Shown in pieces: positions 1-9,080 of a DNA stretch of 64,000 nt; position 1 is the stretch's first letter, and each line of letters begins with the position of its first letter. Origin of the DNA: an uncultured Gemella sp. GTDB lineage: Bacteria > Bacillota > Bacilli > Staphylococcales > Gemellaceae. The position numbers and the translations under genes are program-made. Under the pieces are notes generated by a model. That model had not been told where the DNA came from, made no database searches, and was given only the letters and a program-made list of their open reading frames with translations. Location: the NCBI GenBank assembly GCA_938038035.1, contig CALHQV010000132.1, positions 8,789-72,788 on the forward strand, given 5' to 3'.

Positions 1-2
1 CT

Positions 3-1718
3 GTGTATGCCAGAAACCATGCTGTGGATACATCAATCGTAGGTATTGACGGTGAACCGCCTATTTACGATGATACCCAGACATGGCGACGCTGGGCAAT
101 GCACGATATCTATTTAGGTCGAGAAGGCCACCGTAAATGGATTCCTAAAGTTAACGACTATGTTGAAGACATTAGCTTAGAACCACCTAAAGTTTATAAA
201 GTAATGTCTATTGACCCAACCACACAAGTACCTGAATTACGATTGATTCAATCCAATAAAATTGCGGTTGATGAAATGACTTCTGAAGAAGGGCGGTTCT
301 TTGCAGGTGGTACATTAGCTACACCTTGCTCACGTCAGATTTTCTACGATAATTCTGTCGCACGTCCTACCTTGAAGATTCCATCTCAATTCCATATTCA
401 AGGTACAACGCCTCACCATGCAGTTGCTTATAAGGGAACTATTGCTGGTCAAGGTGGTTTAGCTATTTCAGCTCGATACGACCAAAGCTTTAACTTTATT
501 GGTAACGAAATCCCATTAATGCCTGTAGCTCAACGTGATTCTAATAATCACACTCAGTGGTATATCCCAGATTTCTACTGTACACATGAGTTAGAAGAAG
601 GTGAGATGATTCTTATCTTGATTTACGATGACCGTGGTGGTTTGTGTTCACGTACTAACTGGATTGTTGAGTATTCAGCACTACTGCGTGATGTATCAGA
701 TGCAGATAAGTTTATTAATAACATTTCTCTTGAGTCGTTCTATATCGATTCTACAGATGATTCTAATCTTCTGATTCCAGAACAAGTATTGAAAAACTCT
801 ATTAACTTAATGGGTAAAGTACATTACTCAGATGGTTCTACCATTACTTATCCAGTAGATGGTAATAAGTTTGAATTACTGTATTTGGATAAAGCTGCTG
901 AATCTGTAGCTTCTACTAAAGGTTCTTTATCTTTAGTATACTACTTAGCAGATAATGAGAAATCAGTACATGTTATTAATAACAATAATCGACACTTAAT
1001 TGTACGTTCGTTTAACTATACAATCGTTGAGCGAGATGGTGCTTATTCTGTTAAGCTCTATCCTGTACCTAAGTGGATTAATAACGATATTGGTTATCAG
1101 CTTGACTGGTACTTATTTACATTAGATAGAAACCAATGGTTGGATGTAACCAATAGTGTATACATTACCCAGAATAGTCCAAATAGAAGCCTAAATGGTA
1201 AACTCTTTGGTCCATTGCAACAATTAGATGTTGCTATTGACTTAGGTGTAATTAACAATACATTTAGAGAACATATCCACCCACAAACAGTTGATATTCG
1301 TTTGTTAAGACCTGCATCTGATGCTTCAGGTGATCGATTCCTATTAGGTTTTGACGCTTATCAGAATCCAGCTTATGGTGAGAACATCATCTGTCAAGTA
1401 CGTATTGCTTCTGCTACTGATTATAGATATAATATTTCTTGTGGTCAAACTGTACTAGAAGAATGGTTAGAGAAAGTGTATTACACTACCAAACCACAAT
1501 ATCGTACCAGTCGTGAACCTAATGCACCAAAACCAAATATGTTTAAGTTAATCATTAAAAACAATGAGTATGAATTCCCAATTCGTAAATGGAATACAGA
1601 ATTACAAGTTAGTGCTCAAGTAACTGCAACAGATGTGGTTAAGGTATTGTTCTTCAGTAGAACTCAAGACAATGATGTCTACTATTCTATTGCACCAATG
1701 CCTGTGATTATTACTTAA
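3..1718 (+). CDS. Virion structural protein candidate, 5'-partial
   Basis: The reading frame is open from the window edge, so the true start probably lies upstream; the first in-frame GTG is only the first start-like codon. The 571 visible residues are rich in predicted beta strands and aromatics, with no membrane segment or catalytic motif that I recognise. A large beta-rich protein beside the terminase fits a tail or baseplate component, but that is inference from context. It ends in TAA and is followed by about 330 bp of structured non-coding DNA. The next gene runs on the opposite strand. Confidence 0.6.
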   Translation: MYARNHAVDTSIVGIDGEPPIYDDTQTWRRWAMHDIYLGREGHRKWIPKVNDYVEDISLEPPKVYKVMSIDPTTQVPELRLIQSNKIAVDEMTSEEGRFFAGGTLATPCSRQIFYDNSVARPTLKIPSQFHIQGTTPHHAVAYKGTIAGQGGLAISARYDQSFNFIGNEIPLMPVAQRDSNNHTQWYIPDFYCTHELEEGEMILILIYDDRGGLCSRTNWIVEYSALLRDVSDADKFINNISLESFYIDSTDDSNLLIPEQVLKNSINLMGKVHYSDGSTITYPVDGNKFELLYLDKAAESVASTKGSLSLVYYLADNEKSVHVINNNNRHLIVRSFNYTIVERDGAYSVKLYPVPKWINNDIGYQLDWYLFTLDRNQWLDVTNSVYITQNSPNRSLNGKLFGPLQQLDVAIDLGVINNTFREHIHPQTVDIRLLRPASDASGDRFLLGFDAYQNPAYGENIICQVRIASATDYRYNISCGQTVLEEWLEKVYYTTKPQYRTSREPNAPKPNMFKLIIKNNEYEFPIRKWNTELQVSAQVTATDVVKVLFFSRTQDNDVYYSIAPMPVIIT

Positions 1719-2031
1719 ATATTACTTGAATTATTTTATTAGAAACTACTTTTATATGAAATAGAAAGTAGCTCTCCTATTTCGTGCTCTGTATATATCT
1801 TTCTTTCCCGAGGATTAGGATAGCATATAGAGGAACTCCGATTAGCATAATGCAGCCATCTGTGTTTTTGATATCTTACACGTAACTTCGGGATAAGTGT
1901 GGGATTGAGAAAGCATCGTGCTAGTTAAGATGGCGCGGGTCAATTTGAATAAACTTGATCCACTTATCGTTTGAAATACATGATTTCTCTCCAAGCCTAT
2001 AGCCTCTAGTACTCCTAAGAGTACTAGAGGG
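1719..2031 (+). ncRNA. Candidate structured non-coding RNA ending in a long hairpin
   Basis: There is no credible gene in this gap. The plus strand can form a small hairpin (CTACTTT 1746-1752 with AAAGTAG 1765-1771), a stem TCCCGA 1806-1811 with TCGGGA 1888-1893, a stem GATAAGTG 1892-1899 with CACTTATC 1961-1968 (the two share bases and may alternate), and an inner hairpin GGGTCAA 1937-1943 with TTGATCC 1955-1961. It ends in a 12-bp hairpin at 2003-2030. The strand is inferred from the likeness of its 3' end to the non-coding region at 16.57-17.07 kb. Long leader or intergenic DNA with chance pairing is the alternative. Confidence 0.4.
2003..2030. terminator. 12-bp perfect hairpin between convergent transcripts
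   Basis: CCTCTAGTACTC pairs perfectly with GAGTACTAGAGG around a CTAA loop. No immediate U-tract follows on either strand. On the plus strand it is followed by TATTATGTTTT, as in the hairpin at 16961-16990. It could end the plus-strand RNA and the minus-strand terminase transcript. Confidence 0.6.
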
Positions 2032-2047
2032 ACTAGGGTATTATGTT

Positions 2048-4384
2048 TTATAAAGAATTCCAATAATCTAAGCTATCGATATCAGAAGAATACGTAGTGT
2101 TAACATTGGCATTATAAGTAGTATTAATATTACCATTATAGCCACCATAACCGAACATATCATTTCTACCAAAGTAATTGGCTTTATTGCTTAACATCGC
2201 TTCAGTACGAATAGAATCTAAACTACCTAAGATATTATCTACAATAACAGGCGATTGTTTCATCATGTTAATCTTACGGTTTTCTTTCAATTCGTTAATC
2301 ATATCGGACATACCAATAATCTTATTACGTTCTTCTGGATTTAATCGTTGTTCCAATAATCGAATAGATTTCTCAATCTTACTAAATTCAAAATAATCAT
2401 CAGTGTTATTTAAATCATTATAAAGAGATTCAATCTTATTACGAATATTTTCTTGTTCACGATTGTATGCTAGTTTAGCTGGGTCTACAGCAGTACCTGC
2501 TTCAACTACATCAGATAAGAATCTTTGCTTGATGATATCGTAATAGAATACATTACGAGCATTGAAGATAAACCAACAAGCCAATAACCAACTAATTACT
2601 TGGTCATCATGTTTACCTTTCAAGTGGTCAATACGACCATCCATTACGACAAGACCTAATAGTTCATCTACCAATCTAGCATCTTTAATCTTATCTGCAA
2701 CAATATCGACAGCACGATATAGTGTTTCATTATACAAGTTATTACGAGTATAACGACCTGTACCTGTAGTCATGTAACCAAATAAAGGTCTGTATTGGTT
2801 AGCAATAGACATACGACTAGGATGTGAATCCATGGTATCAAATCGACGTGGATTAGAATCACGTTCATTAACCACAATATTAAACACCCGTTTAAATGGG
2901 TCAATATTGTAACTAGGTAACACCTCGATTAAGTAATCGATAATACCTTGTGCTGAAGACTTATTCTCTGGAACAATAAGTATCTTAGGATAACGTATCA
3001 TTAAGTCAGCTAACCATTGAGCGTAATTATATAAGTTAACATTATTACAATCAGCACATCCAATAATTTCAAGATTAATCGCATTAACGAAAGTCAGTGT
3101 CGTAGAGTCTCTACCTACATTAGAACTACTATCCATTCCTACAATAACAGGAACAGTATTCATCATGTGGCTAATTTCATCTTGACTATAATACCATTTA
3201 ACAGTTAAGCCATTGGTACCAATATCACGATATACAGGTTCCATCTTACTGTTGGTCATCATTTGTAATTGTTTTGTGGTAAATGGAGAAACTTCGTTAC
3301 CAGAAGTCCAAACGTTATAATAATCTCGAAGAGCTGCTTCAGGAGAAACCCTGTTCTCTACAATCTTATTAATCAACCATTCATCCGTATAACCCATTTG
3401 ACGATGAGAGAATGTTCCTTGGATACTGAACGTACCTGTAATCTTAGCAATTTCAGATTGTGGGTTAGAGTCTTTACGAACCATTTTCTCAAATTCAATC
3501 ACATCTTTACAATCAAGATATTTTTCATCCCATTGTGCAGACTCCATGAATAGTTCATATGCCCATTTACCTTCAGGTGAGTCCTTCTTACCAGCAGTTG
3601 TAGTAAAGATAGAACCAGTAAACTTACCTTCACGCATGGCATCATCTTTTGCCGCGTTCATCGCAGAACCCATGGTAGGAATGGTAATAAAGTTATTCTT
3701 ACAATACGCAATCTCGTCACAATGTCGAATCTCTACAGTATCACCACGACCTTTTTTATCCGCATCTTCTACAGAGTCTTGTGCCACAATAGTATTATAG
3801 TAATTACGTCTATCTAATACAGTAATGGTTTCTTGGTTATTACTGTCTTTTTTAGTCATTCGGTTTAACCATTTAGGCATACGCTCAAATAGCTTACGTA
3901 AACGAATCACGTTCTTAACAGCCAGAGGTCTATCTTTTGTATACAGTAACATACGTAAACCAGTACTGAAGTTTAGAAGATAAGTCATGAGTACGTCTGT
4001 CGAATAAGACTTACCAGTCTGACGTGGTTGAATTAATAGATATTGACAGTTATTAAAGAATGACCAAAATAAAGAGATATTCGCCCTATTAGCCCTAAAT
4101 CTATTTTTAATATTACCTTCAGGAGTAGGCGCAATTTCTCTAAAATAATAAAATGGATTAATCGCACATTCAGCAGCAATCCAAATCTTTTGTTCTTGTG
4201 TTAAATTAGGATCGTAGGGGTCTACAAACTCTAAACGTCTATCGTGTAATTGTAAATGGAAGTAGTAGTTCTTAATCCCCATCTTTTTATAAATGTTTGC
4301 TAAATCAATAAACGACTGGTTTTTAGTCGAAGTATGGACAATAGCATTAGGATATTTAATCCAGTCTTGTAAAAATAATATCAT
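2048..4384 (-). CDS. terL: Terminase large subunit
   Basis: This is the packaging motor ATPase and nuclease that cuts phage DNA and pumps it into the prohead. In the 778-aa form the ATPase domain has a Walker A-like QPRQTGKS near residues 119-126 and a Walker B ending in HCDEIAY near 221-227 (Asp223, Glu224). The RNase H-like nuclease domain starts at VGMDSSSN (Asp near 418), with a later PENKSS and a C-terminal GKHDDQ that supply further acidic residues. I chose the ATG at 4384 because AAAGGAT lies correctly upstream; an in-frame ATG nine codons earlier lacks such a site. The length fits phiKZ-like terminases. No intein is visible. Confidence 0.93.
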   Translation of the reverse strand: MILFLQDWIKYPNAIVHTSTKNQSFIDLANIYKKMGIKNYYFHLQLHDRRLEFVDPYDPNLTQEQKIWIAAECAINPFYYFREIAPTPEGNIKNRFRANRANISLFWSFFNNCQYLLIQPRQTGKSYSTDVLMTYLLNFSTGLRMLLYTKDRPLAVKNVIRLRKLFERMPKWLNRMTKKDSNNQETITVLDRRNYYNTIVAQDSVEDADKKGRGDTVEIRHCDEIAYCKNNFITIPTMGSAMNAAKDDAMREGKFTGSIFTTTAGKKDSPEGKWAYELFMESAQWDEKYLDCKDVIEFEKMVRKDSNPQSEIAKITGTFSIQGTFSHRQMGYTDEWLINKIVENRVSPEAALRDYYNVWTSGNEVSPFTTKQLQMMTNSKMEPVYRDIGTNGLTVKWYYSQDEISHMMNTVPVIVGMDSSSNVGRDSTTLTFVNAINLEIIGCADCNNVNLYNYAQWLADLMIRYPKILIVPENKSSAQGIIDYLIEVLPSYNIDPFKRVFNIVVNERDSNPRRFDTMDSHPSRMSIANQYRPLFGYMTTGTGRYTRNNLYNETLYRAVDIVADKIKDARLVDELLGLVVMDGRIDHLKGKHDDQVISWLLACWFIFNARNVFYYDIIKQRFLSDVVEAGTAVDPAKLAYNREQENIRNKIESLYNDLNNTDDYFEFSKIEKSIRLLEQRLNPEERNKIIGMSDMINELKENRKINMMKQSPVIVDNILGSLDSIRTEAMLSNKANYFGRNDMFGYGGYNGNINTTYNANVNTTYSSDIDSLDYWNSL

Positions 4385-4460
4385 GATATTATCCTTTAAG
4401 TATAAAAGCACATTTCAAAAATATAACCAAATCGTCGTATTTACGTATAAAATAGGAATA

Positions 4461-4490
4461 ATACTATCGAGGTGTTGACCCCGATAGTAT
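4461..4490. terminator. Hairpin terminator
   Basis: ATACTATCG 4461-4469 pairs with CGATAGTAT 4482-4490, with GG/CC continuing inside after one mismatch. T-rich sequence follows on the plus strand and, less strongly, on the minus strand. It separates the 129-aa gene from the terminase, both on the minus strand. Confidence 0.6.
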
Positions 4491-4500
4491 TATTATTTTT

Positions 4501-4890
4501 TTATTTATTGTTTTTGATTCTGGTTATTTGAATATCTAAATAAGCTGAAATTACCGCATTAATTTGTTTTTCTTCACCTAATAGTCTTGATAACAAACGA
4601 GGTATATAGACAGGTTGTTTTAAGACAGTAGAAGTAATAGGTAAATCCCAAGATTTAACACAATCAACTCTATAAAGAATAAGATGTTTCTTTTTAAAGA
4701 ACCACCAACCAGTTCTCTCTAATACAAAATGTTTCTTAGTAACATGGATCTCTAAAGGAAAACCTTCGTAATTAATAATTCTTACATTGGTTTCACAATT
4801 AGGCTCATCTACCTCTGAGTATATTTTATTACCAGAGAAATAATCCATTATACTAAAACTTTTCGAGAGTAGTTTTTCTATTAGACACAT
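4501..4890 (-). CDS. Unknown 129-aa protein
   Basis: I do not recognise a family. The start is supported by GAAAGG eight bases before the ATG. The protein is basic and probably beta-rich, with an aromatic-basic patch TGWWFFKKKH at residues 60-69. It has no signal peptide or clear membrane helix. It lies 24 bp downstream of the 416-aa gene on the same strand and is probably co-transcribed with it. A hairpin separates it from the terminase gene. Confidence 0.75.
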   Translation of the reverse strand: MCLIEKLLSKSFSIMDYFSGNKIYSEVDEPNCETNVRIINYEGFPLEIHVTKKHFVLERTGWWFFKKKHLILYRVDCVKSWDLPITSTVLKQPVYIPRLLSRLLGEEKQINAVISAYLDIQITRIKNNK

Positions 4891-4914
4891 AATTCGCCTT
4901 TCGAATGTGTTCCC

Positions 4915-6165
4915 TTAGCTGGAATAATAACGCATTGTAAAGGCTCTCAGTACTATATATAACATTACCCCTGTGCGTGTGGCTGCTATTGATGGACCAG
5001 ATTTAATCTTAGTCGCTTTCTTAACGATATCTTCCACATCATCACGGATGGATAATAACAACTCATCAGTACTACGAGAAGATGTATAAACACCTTTCAT
5101 TTTACTGATTAAACCACTAATGTCAGATTTATTTTTCATCGCATTTCTATTTTGGTTTAAGTAAGTTAATAGATGTGTCATGATTTTATTAACCACTTCA
5201 TCAATCTCTAATTTACCTTTATCACCTTTACCATACGAATCACTAATCCAACTTAGTGTACTTCTGAACATAGAAACAGGCATTGTCTTATTAGAACTTT
5301 CAATAATAGAAATCAAATCCAGTTTAATAAAACTCGGTTTATCAGGTATAACACCAGCTAGGTAATTACGATAAGTTTCCAAAGCATTTGCCTTATCCTT
5401 AAGAACAGCTTCACCATCCATCTCGATAAATGTAGAAGAAGTACTGTTCACCCTCATCCCAGACTCTTGGACTTGTTTTTGTAAACCGTAAATGTTTTTA
5501 AGTAATGCCTTATTCCGACCTTGTGTATCTGTTAACAAATAACCTACTGATTCACCCGTATTACGAATATCGTGTTCCATTCGTTGAATCGTTAGTCGAT
5601 GAATAGAGTGTTTCATGTCAATAATATCGTCACTTCTGTCTTGTACTACTTTTATCCAAGTACCCTTTTGTTTAATGGCATATTTATTACTCATCGCAGC
5701 TAATGTTGCTTCGGCAACTTCTTTAGAGCAAGGATAAGGCCAGTGTCTCTGTAGACGAGAAGTGATAAAACGAAATTGTAAGACATTATAAATAGCCGAC
5801 ATTATCTCATTTTTACGCTTTTCATTGATTTTAGAAGATTTGTAGAACATATGGCTTAACCAGACACAACTCAGATTAAATGCATCACCCGCTACTACGT
5901 AGTAAACTGGATTAATAATCTCATTGAGTCTAGGTAAGAGTTCTTCTTCGTTAATATTAAGAATTTCATCAAACCAAATACTGCGGTCTGAATTAGTAAA
6001 TTTAACCACATAAACACCTGTTAAATTACCACCAAAGAAAGAAGCATGTTCTACATTCTTGGAAATAAAACTATTCATGTAACGAATAATTTTATCACCT
6101 AATTTGTTATCGAAGGACAATTCCCCGCACAAATCATTAAATACATCTTTTACATGTTTATCCAT
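4915..6165 (-). CDS. Unknown 416-aa protein
   Basis: No family is recognised. The ATG follows AAAGGACAG. The sequence is mainly alpha-helical and soluble. A hydrophobic stretch near the C-terminus (about residues 392-410, including VMLYIVLRAF) could be a membrane-seeking or buried helix. It is the first gene of a minus-strand unit with the 129-aa gene, upstream of the terminase. Its upstream region is shared with the divergent promoter module at about 6.23 kb. A virion or packaging role is possible from position only. Confidence 0.75.
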   Translation of the reverse strand: MDKHVKDVFNDLCGELSFDNKLGDKIIRYMNSFISKNVEHASFFGGNLTGVYVVKFTNSDRSIWFDEILNINEEELLPRLNEIINPVYYVVAGDAFNLSCVWLSHMFYKSSKINEKRKNEIMSAIYNVLQFRFITSRLQRHWPYPCSKEVAEATLAAMSNKYAIKQKGTWIKVVQDRSDDIIDMKHSIHRLTIQRMEHDIRNTGESVGYLLTDTQGRNKALLKNIYGLQKQVQESGMRVNSTSSTFIEMDGEAVLKDKANALETYRNYLAGVIPDKPSFIKLDLISIIESSNKTMPVSMFRSTLSWISDSYGKGDKGKLEIDEVVNKIMTHLLTYLNQNRNAMKNKSDISGLISKMKGVYTSSRSTDELLLSIRDDVEDIVKKATKIKSGPSIAATRTGVMLYIVLRAFTMRYYSS

Positions 6166-6230
6166 TTTCTGTCCTTTATGTTAAATGTATTAAATAGTAA
6201 AATAAATTAGTCATTCATAACTTTTTAAAA

Positions 6231-6274
6231 TATTTTCAAATCTATACTATTCACATGAAAGAGTCGAATCTTTC
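6231..6274 (+). promoter_or_regulatory. Promoter-hairpin leader module, copy 1
   Basis: TTTTCAAATCTATACTATT is followed within six bases by the hairpin GAAAGA/TCTTTC (6257-6262 with 6269-6274). The same arrangement recurs near 8.39, 43.12 and 58.99 kb, each time just before a gene. There is no good -35 box 17 bp upstream of TATACT, so I infer a phage-specific promoter with the hairpin near the RNA 5' end. Confidence 0.65.
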
Positions 6275-6311
6275 TACCTTATTTATTAACTTTTTATAAA
6301 GGAAATTAAAA

Positions 6312-6449
6312 ATGATTAAACTGATTTTTGCAATCGTTATTGCCCTCATCATCTTCTCATTTCTCGCATGTATTGGTATTTATAAAGTATCAACCAACTA
6401 CGAGAAATACAAAAAGTTTTTCGACCAATACACCAAAAACAAAAAGTAA
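6312..6449 (+). CDS. Small single-pass membrane protein, 45 aa
   Basis: The ATG follows AAAGGAAATTAAAA, the standard ribosome binding site of this genome. Residues 2-23 form one strongly hydrophobic helix (IKLIFAIVIALIIFSFLACI). A short charged tail rich in Lys and Tyr follows. It is the first gene after the promoter module at 6.23 kb, and a strong hairpin separates it from the 614-aa gene, so it may be made in excess of that gene. The function is unknown; small membrane proteins of phages can be holins, antiholins or superinfection-exclusion factors, and nothing here decides among these. Confidence 0.7.
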   Translation: MIKLIFAIVIALIIFSFLACIGIYKVSTNYEKYKKFFDQYTKNKK

Positions 6450-6460
6450 TTTAGCTATCT

Positions 6461-6491
6461 GATTACCCTATGGAAAAACCATAGGGTAATC
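6461..6491 (+). terminator. Intercistronic hairpin
   Basis: GATTACCCTATGG pairs perfectly with CCATAGGGTAATC over 13 bp around an A5 loop. No long U-tract follows directly. It lies between the 45-aa gene and the 614-aa gene and may attenuate read-through or protect the upstream RNA. Confidence 0.6.
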
Positions 6492-6524
6492 TTAATCTTA
6501 TTTTTTAAATAAAGGAAATTCAAA

Positions 6525-8369
6525 ATGAAACAAATTAACCCATCTAAAATGAAACAAATCGAGCAATACGGAAATAAACAAAAACAACTCAAAGTAACAC
6601 CTAACCCAGTTCATGAAAAACTTTTCAATGAAATCGTAGATAACATTACTACAGATATCATTGAAAACTCTGGTGTTAATAAAACCTACGAAGAGAACAT
6701 CCGACATTTGACAGAAACAAATAAAGATGTGGCTAAAGTAGATATTTCTACAATCTTCAGTGCTATCAACGCGGCTATTGCCAACCCTAAGGATACAGAG
6801 TTGAAAGACAAGTATAAAGAACTTTATGCTCTCTATCAACCAAATGTGTTTATTGATGCTATTTTGAAGAAAGTATTCAAAGTAGTAAGTGATAGTGGTT
6901 ATACTACTTTGCTTTCAGAAGATCGTAGTAGCTATTATTTGGCTGATGCGAAAACATTGCGTCCAGTAGCGCTCTTCCGTGACCAAAAAACGTATGACCG
7001 TCCAGTAGATTATAAATCTGCACACCCATTGGCTTATGCTATTTTCTTAACCAATGACAAAGGTGAATGGGAACCCATTAAATACGATTTAACAGACTAC
7101 ACATTTAAAGAAGGTGATTATGATTTCTATCCAACGCGTAAAGCAGAAGATATCGACTTGGTTGAATATACTGGCATGGTGTCTTTGTATACTGACATCA
7201 ATTATGCTTTTGGTATTATCAAATATCTCCAGAAATTAATGGAAAAAGTTAATGCTTCTGGTGAAGTGATTCAACCCAATTGGGCAATTGTACCAGTAGA
7301 CATCGATACATTGGAATCTAATTATTGGTATAACGACGAAATTAAAATCTTCTCTGTTGAAGCAGATAGTTTGCGTCATTTCCCAAGTGGCGATAATTAC
7401 ATCACTGTAGGTATGGAAAATCTAGAAGGTGAAGATTTAGAAGATGTTTCATTTACAGAAGGTAATGTGACTGCCAAAGTCGCTAAGAAACTATCTCTTA
7501 AATCCAGTGTCAAACATGACACTCATACCGACTACGATGTGTTTGTCGTTGAAGTAACCGATACAGAAGGTAATGATATTGTCAAGATGAATCCAGGTAA
7601 CTTTTCAGATGCATTTAGTAGAGTTACGGAGCATGTCTATAAAATGCTTCCAAAAGAAAAAGGTTTGGTTAAATCTGAAATTCTTAACCCAGTAGGTGGT
7701 GGTAATGTATTCTATATTATCCAACCATACGTTAAAGAAATTGTCCCATATATTGGAATGACACACGATATTGTATCAGGTATTCTTGAACCTCTTCACC
7801 ATAGTTGTCTGATTGAATATTTGGTAGAACAAAACAGTGATAAAATCATTGATTTGATTCGTATGTTACCACTCTTGAAACCAGGCACTAAGTTAACAGA
7901 TATCAAAGAAAACTTGCTGTATCGTTTCTACGATTCGTTACATGAAGAATATGTAGGTTTTGGTGGTAGTATTTTAACCGACCTTTATTTGGAATCTATA
8001 CCGGCAGCGGAATTACACAATACTAAACCTTCTGATATCCAACTCGATACCAGTCTGTATTGTGTCTATACCATTAATCCAGTAACTGCTGTAAAATATG
8101 GTATTGATAACAGTAATGTGATTCGTGCTAACAAAGATATCCCAAGTTTTGATTCTCTCTATGTGATTGCATTTAAAACACGTGAAGAAGCACAAGCATT
8201 TATTGACGCTACTAAAAACCCATTACACTATTGTATTCTGGAAGATACCATTAGCTTTAGTAATGTGGTTGAAGTCAATAATCAACTCTATATGGAGTAC
8301 AACCATAACTTCTTGGATTATGTCTTTGACGAAAATGGTAAAAAGAGCTTTATTAAACATGTCTTTTAA
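6525..8369 (+). CDS. Unknown 614-aa protein
   Basis: I do not recognise a family. The ATG follows AAAGGAAATTC. The N-terminus is rich in Lys and Gln, while the rest is an acidic soluble alpha/beta protein with no membrane helix or clear catalytic motif. It is the second gene after the promoter module at 6.23 kb, and a second module follows it at 8.39 kb, so it probably forms a transcription unit with the 45-aa gene. Its good codon choice suggests plentiful expression. Confidence 0.8.
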   Translation: MKQINPSKMKQIEQYGNKQKQLKVTPNPVHEKLFNEIVDNITTDIIENSGVNKTYEENIRHLTETNKDVAKVDISTIFSAINAAIANPKDTELKDKYKELYALYQPNVFIDAILKKVFKVVSDSGYTTLLSEDRSSYYLADAKTLRPVALFRDQKTYDRPVDYKSAHPLAYAIFLTNDKGEWEPIKYDLTDYTFKEGDYDFYPTRKAEDIDLVEYTGMVSLYTDINYAFGIIKYLQKLMEKVNASGEVIQPNWAIVPVDIDTLESNYWYNDEIKIFSVEADSLRHFPSGDNYITVGMENLEGEDLEDVSFTEGNVTAKVAKKLSLKSSVKHDTHTDYDVFVVEVTDTEGNDIVKMNPGNFSDAFSRVTEHVYKMLPKEKGLVKSEILNPVGGGNVFYIIQPYVKEIVPYIGMTHDIVSGILEPLHHSCLIEYLVEQNSDKIIDLIRMLPLLKPGTKLTDIKENLLYRFYDSLHEEYVGFGGSILTDLYLESIPAAELHNTKPSDIQLDTSLYCVYTINPVTAVKYGIDNSNVIRANKDIPSFDSLYVIAFKTREEAQAFIDATKNPLHYCILEDTISFSNVVEVNNQLYMEYNHNFLDYVFDENGKKSFIKHVF

Positions 8370-8390
8370 ACCATCGAGCAGTAGATAAAA

Positions 8391-8443
8391 TATTTTCAAA
8401 CCTATACTATTTTACTGAAGGAGACTAATCCTGTTTCCTTCAG
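8391..8443 (+). promoter_or_regulatory. Promoter-hairpin leader module, copy 2
   Basis: TATTTTCAAACCTATACTAT at 8391-8410 is followed by the hairpin CTGAAGGA 8415-8422 with TCCTTCAG 8436-8443. The core matches the other three copies but the hairpin sequence differs while still pairing. That argues that the hairpin itself is conserved. It precedes the 165-aa gene. Confidence 0.68.
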
Positions 8444-8483
8444 TATTTTATTTAAACTTAATCTTTAAAAAGGAAACCTTAAA

Positions 8484-8981
8484 ATGGCTATTAATGAAAC
8501 TGTAAAGAAAATCGCTGACGTAGTAGCGGAAAAACACCTCTCATTCGACGCAGAGACTCGCACATTGAAAACCACTGGCAATGCAATGGAAAGTGCACTG
8601 GCAGTAATCAATGAAGAAGAAAAACTTGGTTTGGATGAAAAACAAATCAAGAATACCTTCACCGCCTTGAGTCTGTTTACAGCAGGTACCGGTTTGGCTA
8701 CCGGTGAAGCTGGTATCAAAGAGATGAAGAAAGATAAGTCTCTGGATGCACTGACTGCTGAATTCGGTGTAACCAAACAAGTGAAAGTGAAACATACTGT
8801 GTCACGTGATTATGAAATCACACCTATTCCACGTAATGGTGAGAAAGCTGAACCTGTTACCAAACATGGTCGTCTTGATACCAAGCTGGAAGTAGGTTCT
8901 GTAAAAGCTCGCTCTTCAGCTAACCTGGCAGCAGTTCGCGATCATCTGTATGCCCAAGGTGAAGAGAAACTGGGTAAGTAA
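8484..8981 (+). CDS. Unknown 165-aa protein, probably abundant
   Basis: The family is not recognised. The ATG follows AAAGGAAACC. The first 110 residues look helical (KKIADVVAEKHLSFDAETRT onward) and include a small-residue-rich stretch FTAGTGLATGEAG. The C-terminal third is basic. Codon use is more selective (more GGT, CGC and CTG) than in neighbouring genes, and it has its own promoter module and a strong terminator. These features suggest a monocistronic, highly expressed gene. The sequence does not say whether it is an early infection protein or a virion component. Confidence 0.8.
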   Translation: MAINETVKKIADVVAEKHLSFDAETRTLKTTGNAMESALAVINEEEKLGLDEKQIKNTFTALSLFTAGTGLATGEAGIKEMKKDKSLDALTAEFGVTKQVKVKHTVSRDYEITPIPRNGEKAEPVTKHGRLDTKLEVGSVKARSSANLAAVRDHLYAQGEEKLGK

Positions 8982-9001
8982 TCATTACTTATCTGTCTTG
9001 T

Positions 9002-9040
9002 ATTCTAGGTAGGAAGCAAACCCTACCTAGAATATTTTTT
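9002..9040 (+). terminator. Rho-independent terminator
   Basis: ATTCTAGGTAGG 9002-9013 pairs with CCTACCTAGAAT 9022-9033 and runs into TATTTTTT. It ends the 165-aa transcript. Confidence 0.85.
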
Positions 9041-9080
9041 AATTAAAATGTTTGCATTCTTATATAAAGGAAACTTTAAA

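Noticed and set aside
1842..2063. Minus-strand 73-codon open frame
   Set aside because: It crosses the terminator hairpin and the end of the terminase gene, lacks a ribosome binding site and has no gene-like composition.
9048..9080. Earlier start for the H1-like gene
   Set aside because: The added codons contain the AAAGGAAAC ribosome binding site of the ATG at 9081.
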